From the NCBI RefSeq assembly GCF_007971025.1, contig NZ_CP042436.1, forward strand, positions 4,774,001 through 4,838,000: a stretch of DNA of 64,000 nt, written 5' to 3'. The stretch is from Mucilaginibacter ginsenosidivorans. GTDB taxonomy: Bacteria; Bacteroidota; Bacteroidia; Sphingobacteriales; Sphingobacteriaceae. Positions 40,398-48,244 of this stretch are shown piece after piece; position 1 is the first letter of the stretch, and each line of letters opens with the position of its first letter. A model generated the notes under the pieces. That model was not told the origin of the DNA, did not search any database, and saw only the letters and a list, made by a program, of their open reading frames with translations. The position numbers and the translations under genes were made by a program.

Positions 40398-40605
40398 GTA
40401 TTTCGTCTGCTTTTGCTTATTCTTTTAACCTGTTTTACCAAGTCCGTTAGCTTAGCTACAGAGATTTGTCGCTTTTATTTCTGCCAGGTGATTTCAAAAA
40501 TTACTGAATACCACAGGCTTAAATTACAGGCTTAAAAATTTTATTTTAAAGAACCACCCTTTTTGTTAAAAATTTCAGGTTTATATACCTTTCCGAAAGG
40601 GACTG

Positions 40606-40634
40606 CAAATTTACACATTTTTACAGCCGGACAA
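40606..40634 (-). promoter_or_regulatory. Promoter of the tRNA-tuf-secE-nusG-rpl-rpo transcript
   Basis: On the minus strand TTG (40632-40634), 18 bp, then TAAATTTG (40606-40613): an exact fit to the Bacteroidota consensus TTG-N17-20-TAnnTTTG. The stretch 40398-40605 between it and the first tRNA would be a leader of about 200 nt; it holds a small hairpin (CCTTT-CCG-AAAGG near 40590) and A/T-rich sequence but no open frame. Confidence 0.75.
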
Positions 40635-40646
40635 AATTATTTTTAC

Positions 40647-40682
40647 AAAAAAAATCGGCGGGGTGTTTGCCCCGCCGATTTT
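40647..40682 (-). terminator. Rho-independent terminator of hpf
   Basis: A perfect 13-bp stem (40651-40663 with 40670-40682, core CGGCGGGG) encloses a 6-nt loop and is followed on the minus strand by eight T. It separates the rpsU-xerC-hpf unit from the promoter of the tRNA-tuf transcript just downstream. Confidence 0.93.
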
Positions 40683-40706
40683 CGCGATTTTCACTAATTC
40701 GATTTA

Positions 40707-41054
40707 TCAATATTCTTCGTTTTCGGCCAATAAAGCCGCTTTTTTCGAAGTTTCGGCAACTACTGCCTTCTTTTGTTTATGCTTTTCAATTTGCTTGCGC
40801 AGGCACTCAACCGCCAGGTCGGTACCCTCTTCAAACGTCTTACATTGCTCTTTTGCGAATAATTGTACACCCGGTAACGACAGTTTTATTTCCGTTATCT
40901 TATTTGCTACGTCTTCTACATTTTCCAATTTTAAATAAACCTCGCCGCTAATGATCCTGTCGTAAAACTGATCGAGCTTGTTGGTTTTTTTCTGAATAAA
41001 ATCTAACAACTTTTTGTCTGCATCGAAACGGATAGACTGCACTGTAATTTTCAT
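40707..41054 (-). CDS. hpf: Ribosome hibernation-promoting factor, short form (HPF/RaiA family)
   Basis: A 115-residue HPF/YfiA-type protein that binds the small-subunit decoding region of idle ribosomes. KITVQSIRFDADKKLLDFIQ and YLKLENVEDVANKITEIKLS show the beta-alpha-beta fold, with a basic C-terminal tail (LRKQIEKHKQKKAVV). It lacks the long-form dimerisation domain. A good ribosome site AAGGAGG lies 6 nt before the ATG. It follows xerC by 13 bp. Confidence 0.92.
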   Translation of the reverse strand: MKITVQSIRFDADKKLLDFIQKKTNKLDQFYDRIISGEVYLKLENVEDVANKITEIKLSLPGVQLFAKEQCKTFEEGTDLAVECLRKQIEKHKQKKAVVAETSKKAALLAENEEY

Positions 41055-41067
41055 TTTTCCTCCTTGG

Positions 41068-41955
41068 TTATGCCTTTGGATGGGCTTGTTTATAAATAGA
41101 CTTTAATCGCTCAACGGAATTGTGGGTATAAACCTGCGTGGCGCTTAAATTAGCATGGCCCAAAAGCTCTTTGATGGCATTCAGGTCGGCACCGCGGTTT
41201 AAAAGGCTTGTTGCAAAGGTGTGCCGCAACACATGCGGACTTTTTTTATCCTGGGTTGATATGTAGGAGAGATACCTTTGCACTATTAAATAGATGAACT
41301 TTGGATAAGCCTCAGTTCCCTTATTTGTAACGATCAACGTTAAAGAATTGTTATGAAAATTTTCACTTTTCTTTAAGTCGTTGTATCGCAGCAGCAACTG
41401 CTTCAGTTCGTGATTGATAGGGATGATACGTTCCTTATTGCGCTTACCCAAAACCTTGATGGTAGCGTTGTGAAAATCGATATCTTCTTCTTTAAGACCC
41501 ACTAATTCGGCCAAACGGATGCCGGTACCGAACAGAATCTCGACGATCAGCTTATCGCGGACGCCTTCAAAATCATCGCCGAAAGTCTTCGCGTCGTTCA
41601 GCATGGCGCTCAGTTTTTCATCCTCAACCACTATGGGCAGATGCTTTACCGTTTTGGGCGATTGTAGTTTGGAAGCAGGATTACTTTCGATCAATCCTTC
41701 GCGCAGCAGGAATTTGAAATATTTGCGAAGCGTGGCCAGTTTACGATTGACAGAACGCGTGGTATGATCCTCCATCAAATGCACCATCCAATTGCGGATA
41801 TTGTGATAAGTAATCTCTGAGGGATGACCTATAATTTCTTCGGGATAATTAAGGAATTTGAAAAACTGATCGAGGTCTGACTGGTAAGCGGAAACCGTGT
41901 GGGGCGAGTACCTTTTTTCGTATTGAATATATTGTATGAACCGCTCTAAAAACAT
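41068..41955 (-). CDS. Tyrosine recombinase XerC-like
   Basis: A 295-residue site-specific recombinase from ATG 41955 (MFLERFIQYIQYEKRYSPH); an earlier ATG adds 12 unlikely residues. The N-terminal core-binding SAM-like domain has YSPHTVSAYQSDLDQFFKFL; the catalytic domain has the first Arg in GTGIRLAELVGL, HVLRHTFATSLLNRG (His-x-x-Arg) and LGHANLSATQVYTH with the Tyr nucleophile. Its place between rpsU and hpf is conserved in Bacteroidota and marks it as the chromosomal Xer enzyme for dimer resolution rather than a phage integrase; XerC versus XerD is not decided by eye. Confidence 0.88.
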   Translation of the reverse strand: MFLERFIQYIQYEKRYSPHTVSAYQSDLDQFFKFLNYPEEIIGHPSEITYHNIRNWMVHLMEDHTTRSVNRKLATLRKYFKFLLREGLIESNPASKLQSPKTVKHLPIVVEDEKLSAMLNDAKTFGDDFEGVRDKLIVEILFGTGIRLAELVGLKEEDIDFHNATIKVLGKRNKERIIPINHELKQLLLRYNDLKKSENFHNNSLTLIVTNKGTEAYPKFIYLIVQRYLSYISTQDKKSPHVLRHTFATSLLNRGADLNAIKELLGHANLSATQVYTHNSVERLKSIYKQAHPKA

Positions 41956-42042
41956 AAAACTACTTGCACAAACGGAATAATGAATGTACAAATAGTTTTA
42001 GTATATATTCAAAGAAAATGTTAAATTCTTTTTAAGTCAGAA

Positions 42043-42234
42043 TTAAACAGTGTCCTGGTTCAAAGTCTGTTTATAGATGGCATGTTTCACCACGTGGCGA
42101 CGGGTTACTGATTTTTTTTCGAATGCCTGGCGACTGCGAAGCTCTCTCAAAACACCTGTTTTTTCGAATTTCTTCTTGAAGCGTTTCAGCGCTTTGTCTA
42201 ATGATTCGCCTTCTTTTACGTTGATAATGATCAT
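42043..42234 (-). CDS. rpsU: 30S ribosomal protein S21
   Basis: A 63-residue S21 from ATG 42234 (MIIINVKEGESLDKALKRFK), with AAAGGAGG about 12 nt upstream. The rest, FEKTGVLRELRSRQAFEKKS and VTRRHVVKHAIYKQ, is typical. A longer reading would start upstream of the predicted transcription start. It heads the rpsU-xerC-hpf unit. Confidence 0.96.
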   Translation of the reverse strand: MIIINVKEGESLDKALKRFKKKFEKTGVLRELRSRQAFEKKSVTRRHVVKHAIYKQTLNQDTV

Positions 42235-42264
42235 ATTCCCTGTATACCTCCTTTCATGGGACGA

Positions 42265-42294
42265 CAAAGGTAGGGATTTGTATTGAAAATGCAA
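42265..42294 (-). promoter_or_regulatory. Promoter of rpsU-xerC-hpf
   Basis: On the minus strand TTG (42292-42294), 19 bp, then TACCTTTG (42265-42272), an exact match to TAnnTTTG. The leader to the rpsU ATG is about 25 nt and contains a strong ribosome site. Confidence 0.75.
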
Positions 42295-42312
42295 GTACTG
42301 ATTGGAAATTAG

Positions 42313-42710
42313 TTAATTATGGGCAGGCTTTACCATTTTGTAGTTGGGGAACTTATGACTACCGGAGCCATATTCTTTCCATTTTCCCCGTTCAAACACT
42401 TGGTTTTTAATAATATATAAAGCATTGTTTTTTACCAAATATGTAGTTACCCAAGAATAGTCGATTTTCCCATTGTCCTCCGAATGAGAATCGTCCTTAC
42501 CGCGTATTATTATAGTATCGCCGGAAAGTTTATATGAAGAGTGAAAGGTATAATTTAATTCGCAATCATATTCTAAAACAAGTCCATTGGGTTAAATGTT
42601 AGTGTATTATTAGCGCTTGCGGTTATTTTCTGGGCCCATACCGAATTGATCAAATCGCTATGGGTTTGATGCAGCAAAATAGCAGTCAGAACTATAAAGG
42701 TTGCCTTCAT
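42313..42710 (-). pseudogene. Frameshifted gene for a small secreted protein
   Basis: From ATG 42710 the frame reads a signal-peptide-like start (MKATFIVLTAILLHQTHSDL) and continues to ASANNTLTFNPMDLF before TAG. In the next frame the reading goes on without break from PNGLVLEYDCELNYTFHSS through LSGDTIIIRGKDDS to YKMVKPAHN and TAA at 42313. That second frame has a stop directly upstream and no start of its own. Adding one C to the AACCC run joins both parts into a protein of about 132 residues. Either a real one-base deletion or a sequence error. The family is not recognised. Its ATG lies 2 bp after the acyl-CoA dehydrogenase stop. Confidence 0.7.
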
Positions 42711-42712
42711 AA

Positions 42713-43888
42713 TCAATTCCCTCTCAACGCCTCCCTACCAATAACGATCTTCTGTATCTCTGATGTCCCCTCGCCTATCGTGCATAGCTTAGCATCGCGG
42801 TAGAATTTCTCCACCGGGAAATCTTTGGTATAACCATACCCGCCGAATATCTGAACGGCATCATTAGCAACCCTGACGGCTACTTCAGATGCATAATATT
42901 TGGCCATAGCTGCCTGTTTAGTTACGGGCTGGTGGCGGTTCTTAAGATCGGCGGCCTGCATCAGCAGCATTTCGGCGGCTTCAATTTCAGTGGCCATATC
43001 GGCCAGCTTGAAGGATATCCCCTGGAAATTTGATATCGGCTGACCAAACTGGTGACGTTCTTTGGAATAAGCGAGCGCCGCTTCATAGGCCCCTTTGGCA
43101 ATACCCAATGACAAAGCCGCAATAGATATACGGCCTCCATCCAGTACCTTCATGGCTTGTTTAAAGCCTTCGCCTTCGTTACCTAAGAGGTTTTCTTTGG
43201 GCACCCTACAGTTATCAAATATCATTTCGGCGGTTTCAGATGCACGCATGCCCAGCTTATTCTCCTTTTTGCCGGCAGCAAAACCGGGAGTACCGCGTTC
43301 CACTACCAAAGTCGATATACCCTTCGAATCGCCTATCTCCCCTGTCCGAACCATTACCACTGCTATATCGCCGGACTTACCGTGGGTTATCCAGTTCTTT
43401 GCACCGTTTATGATATAGTGGTCACCATCTAAAACCGCGGTAGTGCCCATACGCATAGCATCTGAGCCGGTATTGGCTTCGGTGAGTCCCCAGGCGCCCA
43501 GGTATTCGACAGTCGCCAGTTTGGGCAGCCATTTTTTCTTTTGCTCCTCATTTCCAAAAGCCAGGATATGCCCTGTACACAATGAATTGTGTGCAGCTAA
43601 AGATAACCCTATTGATCCGCAAACTTTCGATATCTCCTGTATCACGGTAACATATTCAAGGTATCCAAATCCCGAGCCGCCATATTCTGTTGGCACTACC
43701 ACGCTCATCATGCCCAGTTTGCCCAATTGCTTAAATATTTCCAGCGGGAAATGCTGTTCCTCATCCCACTCCATTATATGGGGTTTGATGTGCTTTTCGG
43801 CGAAGTCGCGAGCCATTCGGCCAACCATTTGCTGGTCTTCAGACACAGAAAAATCAAAACCGTTAAAGCTTTCGGCGCTATTTGTCAT
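42713..43888 (-). CDS. Acyl-CoA dehydrogenase
   Basis: A 391-residue flavoprotein that introduces the alpha-beta double bond into acyl-CoA, passing electrons to ETF. Signatures: GAWGLTEANTGSDAMRMGT near residue 135, the family block GAKNWITHG, RHQFGQPISNFQGISFKLAD near 280 and IFGGYGYTKDFPVEKFYRDA with GEGTSEIQKIVIGR (catalytic Glu region) at the C-terminus. Short/branched-chain specificity is likely from overall similarity but not proven. It is divergent from the TonB receptor gene, with a 20-bp palindrome in the gap, and is followed by the frameshifted gene. Confidence 0.93.
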   Translation of the reverse strand: MTNSAESFNGFDFSVSEDQQMVGRMARDFAEKHIKPHIMEWDEEQHFPLEIFKQLGKLGMMSVVVPTEYGGSGFGYLEYVTVIQEISKVCGSIGLSLAAHNSLCTGHILAFGNEEQKKKWLPKLATVEYLGAWGLTEANTGSDAMRMGTTAVLDGDHYIINGAKNWITHGKSGDIAVVMVRTGEIGDSKGISTLVVERGTPGFAAGKKENKLGMRASETAEMIFDNCRVPKENLLGNEGEGFKQAMKVLDGGRISIAALSLGIAKGAYEAALAYSKERHQFGQPISNFQGISFKLADMATEIEAAEMLLMQAADLKNRHQPVTKQAAMAKYYASEVAVRVANDAVQIFGGYGYTKDFPVEKFYRDAKLCTIGEGTSEIQKIVIGREALRGN

Positions 43889-43926
43889 AAAGTTTATATT
43901 GATGGGCGCAATTTAATTAAAATCAA

Positions 43927-43946
43927 TTACTATGCATGCATAGTAA
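43927..43946. promoter_or_regulatory. 20-bp perfect palindrome, candidate operator
   Basis: TTACTATGCATGCATAGTAA is its own reverse complement over all 20 bases. It lies 39 bp upstream of the acyl-CoA dehydrogenase ATG and about 60 bp before the -7 element of the TonB receptor gene, in a divergent gap. Such a site suits a dimeric repressor (TetR- or GntR-like); no regulator gene is adjacent. Confidence 0.65.
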
Positions 43947-44003
43947 AATTTATTTCATTTTATCCTTTTATCAAATTTTCAGCGTTACTATCGGTATAAG
44001 AAT

Positions 44004-44011
44004 TACTTTTG
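44004..44011 (+). promoter_or_regulatory. -7 element of the TonB receptor gene
   Basis: TACTTTTG is an exact TAnnTTTG. It ends 17 bp before the ATG at 44029, which supports that start over an upstream ATG at 43936. No exact TTG lies at the -33 distance. Confidence 0.5.
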
Positions 44012-44028
44012 CCCAAAATATATGCCGG

Positions 44029-46353
44029 ATGGCTAAAACGCTACTTTCCATCTTCTTTTTGCTACTTACGCTATCCTGTTTCGGCCAAAAAAACTACACC
44101 ATAAGCGGTACCATAAAAGACGCGTCAACCGGCGAGCAACTCATAGGCGCTACTATCCGGATAAAAGAACTTCCGCAAAGCGGGACCATCACCAACGGTT
44201 ATGGCTTTTATTCCATTTATGCTCCAGAAGGTGAATATACCTTATTATTTACTTACACGGGATACCAGGCCATCGAAAAGAAGGTATCGCTGCATCAAAA
44301 TCAGAATATTAACATATCGCTCCCATTAAACAACAGTTTGCAGGAAGTGGTCATCCGCGCCGACAGGCCCAATAATGATAATATAGCCTCGCCGCAAATG
44401 GGTACAGAAAAACTGGATATGGCGCAGATAAACCAGGTACCGGTATTGCTTGGCGAAAAAGATCTTTTAAAAACACTCTCGCTATTGCCGGGCGTAAAGA
44501 CTACCGTTGAAGGCAACACAGGCTTTTATGTTCGCGGTGGCGGTTCCGATCAAAACCTGATATTGCTGGACGAGGCAACGGTATACAATGCTTCGCATTT
44601 CTTCGGCTTCTTTTCCACCTTCAACTCCGATGCGGTGAAAGATGTTACTTTATATAAAGGTGGCATGCCCGCCGAATTTGGCGGCCGTTTATCATCGGTA
44701 CTGGATATTAAAATGAACGAGGGTAACAACAAGGACTACACCGTTCAGGGTGGCCTTGGGCTTATTTCATCACGTATTAAGGTTGAAGGTCCGATCGTAA
44801 AAGATAAAGGCTCGTTTATGGTAAGTGCCAGGCGCACGTATATCGACTTCTTTTTGCGGGCCTCGTCTGATTCAACCATCAGCGGAAGCTCTATTTATTT
44901 TTACGACCTGAATGCCAAAGCCAATTACCATTTTGATGATAAGAACGTTATTTACATTTCCGGGTATTTCGGGAAAGATGTATTGGCATTAAAAAACACG
45001 TTCGGCACCAACTGGGGAAATTCAACGGGCACCATACGCTTTAACCATCTTTTTAACGATCGCCTGTTCTCAAACACTTCGCTGGTTTTCAGCAATTATA
45101 ATTATGTGATACAGAGCTTCCTGAGCGACAACGAGTTCAAAGCAACCTCGCAAATAACGGATGTTAACCTGAAGGAAGACCTCTCCTATTCCATGGGCGA
45201 TAACCATACGCTTAAATTTGGTTTTAATATCCTGCACCACGATATATCGCCCGGCGATATTACTGCTTCGCAATCCTCCAGCTTTAACGATGTAAGCACC
45301 GAAAAGAGGTACGGCTATGAAAATGCTCTTTACGTAAGTGATGAATGGAAAGCCGGCAACAGGTTCACTTTATTATATGGCCTGCGTTTAAGCGGCTTGT
45401 TCCTTCAAGGGCCTGGCACTTTTAAAACTTACGATGCAGCAGGCCACGTTACCGACTCGGCAAGATATGCTTCTGGTGCGCTGGTAAAAAGCTATATTAA
45501 TCTTGAGCCGCGGCTGTCGGCAAGTTATATGCTGGACGAGCAGAACTCACTCAAATTCTCCTATAACCGAAATACCCAAAATATCCACCTGCTCAGTAAT
45601 TCCACCAGCAACACGCCTACCGACCTGTATGTAATGAGCAGCAATAATATCAAGCCGGAAATTGCCGACCAGGTTTCGACAGGATGGTTCCGTAACTTCA
45701 AGGATAATACTTATGAATTTTCGGCTGAGATCTATTACAAATGGCTTCAAAACCAGATAGATTACCGCGATGGCGCCCAATTGCTTGTAAACCAGGATGT
45801 GGAATCGCAACTTGTATATGGGTCGGGCCGGGCGTATGGTATCGAGTTATTCTTAAAAAAGAAATATGGCCGCTTTAATGGCTGGATAGGTTATACCTTA
45901 TCGCGGACAGAAGAAAAGTTTGCTGCTATTAATAATGGGCGCTACTTTCCGGCAACGCAGGACCGCACGCACGATCTGTCGGTAGTTGGGATTTATAAAT
46001 TCAATAAACGGTGGTCGTTTTCTGCCGATTTTGTTTACGGTACCGGGAATGCCGTCACCTTCCCTACGGGGAAGTATAACATCGGCGGGCTGACGACGTT
46101 TTCCTATTCGGAACGGAACGGTTACCGTATGCCTTCCAACAACCGGCTTGATATTGGGGCCACACTTGAGGGGAAGCCGCACAAAAAGTATCATTCAAGC
46201 TGGACATTTGGCATATATAATCTGTACGCGCACCGCAATCCTTATATTATTACTTTCCAGGATAGCAAAAAGATACCTAACACGACGGAAGCGGAAGAGA
46301 CCAGCATTTTTGCGACAAGGATACCATCGGTTACCTGGAACTTTAAATTTTGA
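44029..46353 (+). CDS. TonB-dependent receptor with carboxypeptidase-regulatory-like N-terminal domain
   Basis: A 774-residue outer-membrane receptor from ATG 44029 (signal AKTLLSIFFLLLTLSCFG). Residues 20-105 form a CarboxypepD_reg-like domain (YTISGTIKDASTGEQLIGAT); the plug follows (VPVLLGEKDLLKTLSLLPGV, GFYVRGGGSDQNLILLDEAT, split as plug blocks) and then a beta-barrel ending in the aromatic TRIPSVTWNFKF. It would take up an unknown ligand using TonB. It is not of the SusC type, as there is no SusD gene; instead the DUF4249 lipoprotein gene follows after 9 bp, a pair common in Bacteroidota. Confidence 0.93.
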   Translation: MAKTLLSIFFLLLTLSCFGQKNYTISGTIKDASTGEQLIGATIRIKELPQSGTITNGYGFYSIYAPEGEYTLLFTYTGYQAIEKKVSLHQNQNINISLPLNNSLQEVVIRADRPNNDNIASPQMGTEKLDMAQINQVPVLLGEKDLLKTLSLLPGVKTTVEGNTGFYVRGGGSDQNLILLDEATVYNASHFFGFFSTFNSDAVKDVTLYKGGMPAEFGGRLSSVLDIKMNEGNNKDYTVQGGLGLISSRIKVEGPIVKDKGSFMVSARRTYIDFFLRASSDSTISGSSIYFYDLNAKANYHFDDKNVIYISGYFGKDVLALKNTFGTNWGNSTGTIRFNHLFNDRLFSNTSLVFSNYNYVIQSFLSDNEFKATSQITDVNLKEDLSYSMGDNHTLKFGFNILHHDISPGDITASQSSSFNDVSTEKRYGYENALYVSDEWKAGNRFTLLYGLRLSGLFLQGPGTFKTYDAAGHVTDSARYASGALVKSYINLEPRLSASYMLDEQNSLKFSYNRNTQNIHLLSNSTSNTPTDLYVMSSNNIKPEIADQVSTGWFRNFKDNTYEFSAEIYYKWLQNQIDYRDGAQLLVNQDVESQLVYGSGRAYGIELFLKKKYGRFNGWIGYTLSRTEEKFAAINNGRYFPATQDRTHDLSVVGIYKFNKRWSFSADFVYGTGNAVTFPTGKYNIGGLTTFSYSERNGYRMPSNNRLDIGATLEGKPHKKYHSSWTFGIYNLYAHRNPYIITFQDSKKIPNTTEAEETSIFATRIPSVTWNFKF

Positions 46354-46362
46354 ATTAGGAGT

Positions 46363-47163
46363 ATGAAAAGCTGCACCAGATATTGTTTCTTCCTGATCAT
46401 TACTCTAATGAGCGCTGCATCGTGCAAAAAGGTGATCAATCTTGACCTTGGTAATAAAACAGGTGAACTGGTGATCGAGGCGAACATTACCGATCAACAG
46501 GGCCGTCAATATGTAAAACTTAGCCGCAATGTACCTTTTACCAATACAAACATTTACCCGGCCGTAACAGGGGCCTCGGTTTCCATTACGGACGATACAG
46601 GCCATCAATACCAGTTGACAGAAGACACGGCAGGCACCTATTCGGTAGCACCGGTAAACGGCATCGCAGGCCGAACTTATACGTTAACGGTCAATACATC
46701 CGGAAAAACTTATACCGCCAGATCAACAATGCCGCAACTCGTCAACCTGGACTCGATAACATTTAAGGAGAATATCTTTGATAAGAAGAACAATAAGAAA
46801 ATGGCGGCCATCCATTTCCAGGACCCTCCGGATATTGCCAATCAATATCGCGTGGCGATGTATGTGAACGGCGTACAGGTTAAAGCCATATTTGCATTCG
46901 ACGATCAATTTATAAACGGCAAATATGCCGATCTCGATCTGCAGGAAAATGACATTGATGTTTTCCCGGGCGATACCGTGAAAGTGGAAATGCAGTGTAT
47001 CGACAGACCTGTATACCTGTATTGGTTTACACTGGCGCAGCAACAGGCAAATAACCCCGGCGGGCAGGTAGCACCCGCAAATCCGCCTACCAATATTACC
47101 CCGACGACACTGGGGTATTTTAGCGCGCATACCACGCAAAGCATTACCAAAGTGGTTCAGTAG
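46363..47163 (+). CDS. DUF4249 lipoprotein
   Basis: A 266-residue lipoprotein (signal KSCTRYCFFLIITLMSAAS followed by the lipid Cys) of the DUF4249 family: VINLDLGNKTGELVIEANIT, YVKLSRNVPFTNTNIYPAVT and TYTLTVNTSGKTYTARSTMP. DUF4249 proteins are encoded next to TonB receptors and are thought to be surface partners of them, but no activity is established. An AGGAG site precedes the ATG. It is somewhat shorter than many family members. It is convergent with the TsdA-like gene, 8 bp apart. Confidence 0.88.
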   Translation: MKSCTRYCFFLIITLMSAASCKKVINLDLGNKTGELVIEANITDQQGRQYVKLSRNVPFTNTNIYPAVTGASVSITDDTGHQYQLTEDTAGTYSVAPVNGIAGRTYTLTVNTSGKTYTARSTMPQLVNLDSITFKENIFDKKNNKKMAAIHFQDPPDIANQYRVAMYVNGVQVKAIFAFDDQFINGKYADLDLQENDIDVFPGDTVKVEMQCIDRPVYLYWFTLAQQQANNPGGQVAPANPPTNITPTTLGYFSAHTTQSITKVVQ

Positions 47164-47171
47164 ATATTACT

Positions 47172-48158
47172 TTATTGCTTTATTGTTAATAATGCGTAAT
47201 ACTTTTTGACAGGTGCGAACGGGCCGTATTTATGCTGGCTTTCTGAAAAAAGGTGATCGGCGTAAGGCCCAAAGGGATAATCATAAGGCTTGGTAGCAAG
47301 TTTCGGCCAGTCGTCGCTTACATTTTTAACAGGGCGGGGTTGCGAATTAACGAAGGCGGCAACGTCCCAGGCCTCCGCATCGGTAAGCTGCCTTTTCTTA
47401 TGATCAGCACCAAAAGGCATATTATCTCTTACATAACCGGCGAATTTTGAAAGGCGGTAGATACTTGCGCCTATGTTATAACTATGCTTACCCCAAAGGG
47501 CGGGGTAAACGTAAGCGTTACCGGCTGTATTTAATTTACCTTGCCCATCGGCTCCATGGCACCGTCGACATTTGGAAATATAAACCAGTTTCCCTTTTAC
47601 AGTATCAGCGCCACGATCTAAAAATACCGGTTCATCTATACCCGACCCTGCTGGCTTAGTTCCTTTCTTTACATTCTTCCCTATCCATTTAAGGTAAGCC
47701 ACAAAAGCCTTCATTTCGGCACTGTTACTGTCGATCTTTTGCCCATCCAGGCTGCGCTCAAAACAGTCTTCCACCTTCTTTACAATGGTTTCTACCGTTC
47801 CGCTTCTTTCTTTATACCTTGGATAACCCACCGCTACCAGCGAGAAATTGTTGCCAAACGGTTTTGACCCCGCGCTAAGATGGCAATTCTGACAGTTCAA
47901 GCCGTTACTTTTGTGTGCTATCACTCCTTTTGGACCAAAATAATACGACGTGTTTACCACGAGCGCACGCCCGTATTTGATCAGCCTTGACTCCTCATTA
48001 TCCGGAAGTTCTGTAGTATCGGGTACCATCCACTGTGGTTTATCCTGCGAAGACGATACTCTTTTGTTTCCGATACTTTCAGTATGCCGGCAGGCAGCGA
48101 AACTCAACAAAAGAGTTCCTGCTATAACTGCTGTTTTCAAATTTGATCCTGACGGCAT
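47172..48158 (-). CDS. TsdA-type dihaem cytochrome c (thiosulfate dehydrogenase-like lipoprotein)
   Basis: A 328-residue dihaem cytochrome with a lipoprotein signal (LLSFAAC, Cys near residue 22). Haem sites are CQNCH near residue 87 and CRRCH near 194. Between them lies EDCFERS, whose Cys is about 40 residues after the first haem His, the position of the unusual Cys axial ligand in known TsdA. The C-terminal DDWPKLATKPYDYPFGPYAD with QHKYGPFAPV closes the family pattern. TsdA couples thiosulfate and tetrathionate interconversion to electron carriers. It is downstream of a Tat-exported DsrE-like gene on the same strand, with a terminator-like hairpin between. SoxX-like or other cytochrome roles are less likely. 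Confidence 0.82.
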   Translation of the reverse strand: MPSGSNLKTAVIAGTLLLSFAACRHTESIGNKRVSSSQDKPQWMVPDTTELPDNEESRLIKYGRALVVNTSYYFGPKGVIAHKSNGLNCQNCHLSAGSKPFGNNFSLVAVGYPRYKERSGTVETIVKKVEDCFERSLDGQKIDSNSAEMKAFVAYLKWIGKNVKKGTKPAGSGIDEPVFLDRGADTVKGKLVYISKCRRCHGADGQGKLNTAGNAYVYPALWGKHSYNIGASIYRLSKFAGYVRDNMPFGADHKKRQLTDAEAWDVAAFVNSQPRPVKNVSDDWPKLATKPYDYPFGPYADHLFSESQHKYGPFAPVKKYYALLTIKQ

Positions 48159-48174
48159 ATAAGAGCAATAAAGA

Positions 48175-48228
48175 CAAAAAACCGGAAACCCAAAAGAATA
48201 AACATGTCATTTCTTAAAAGTTTCCGGT
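48175..48228 (-). terminator. Hairpin with T-run between the DsrE-like and TsdA-like genes
   Basis: Arms ACCGGAAAC (48220-48228 on the minus strand) and GTTTCCGGT (48181-48189) enclose a 30-nt loop with further pairing (AAGAAAT/ATTCTT) and are followed by TTTTTTG on the minus strand. It could end the DsrE-like transcript or attenuate expression of the TsdA-like gene, which begins 17 bp later. Confidence 0.65.
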
Positions 48229-48244
48229 AATTTCAATTCGCTAT

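Noticed and set aside
41068..41955. XerC-like gene as a sign of an integrated element
   Set aside because: Its position between rpsU and hpf is a conserved chromosomal arrangement and no attachment repeats or phage genes are near.
43443..43916. A 157-codon plus-strand frame opposite acyl-CoA dehydrogenase
   Set aside because: Antisense to a clear enzyme gene; no independent evidence.
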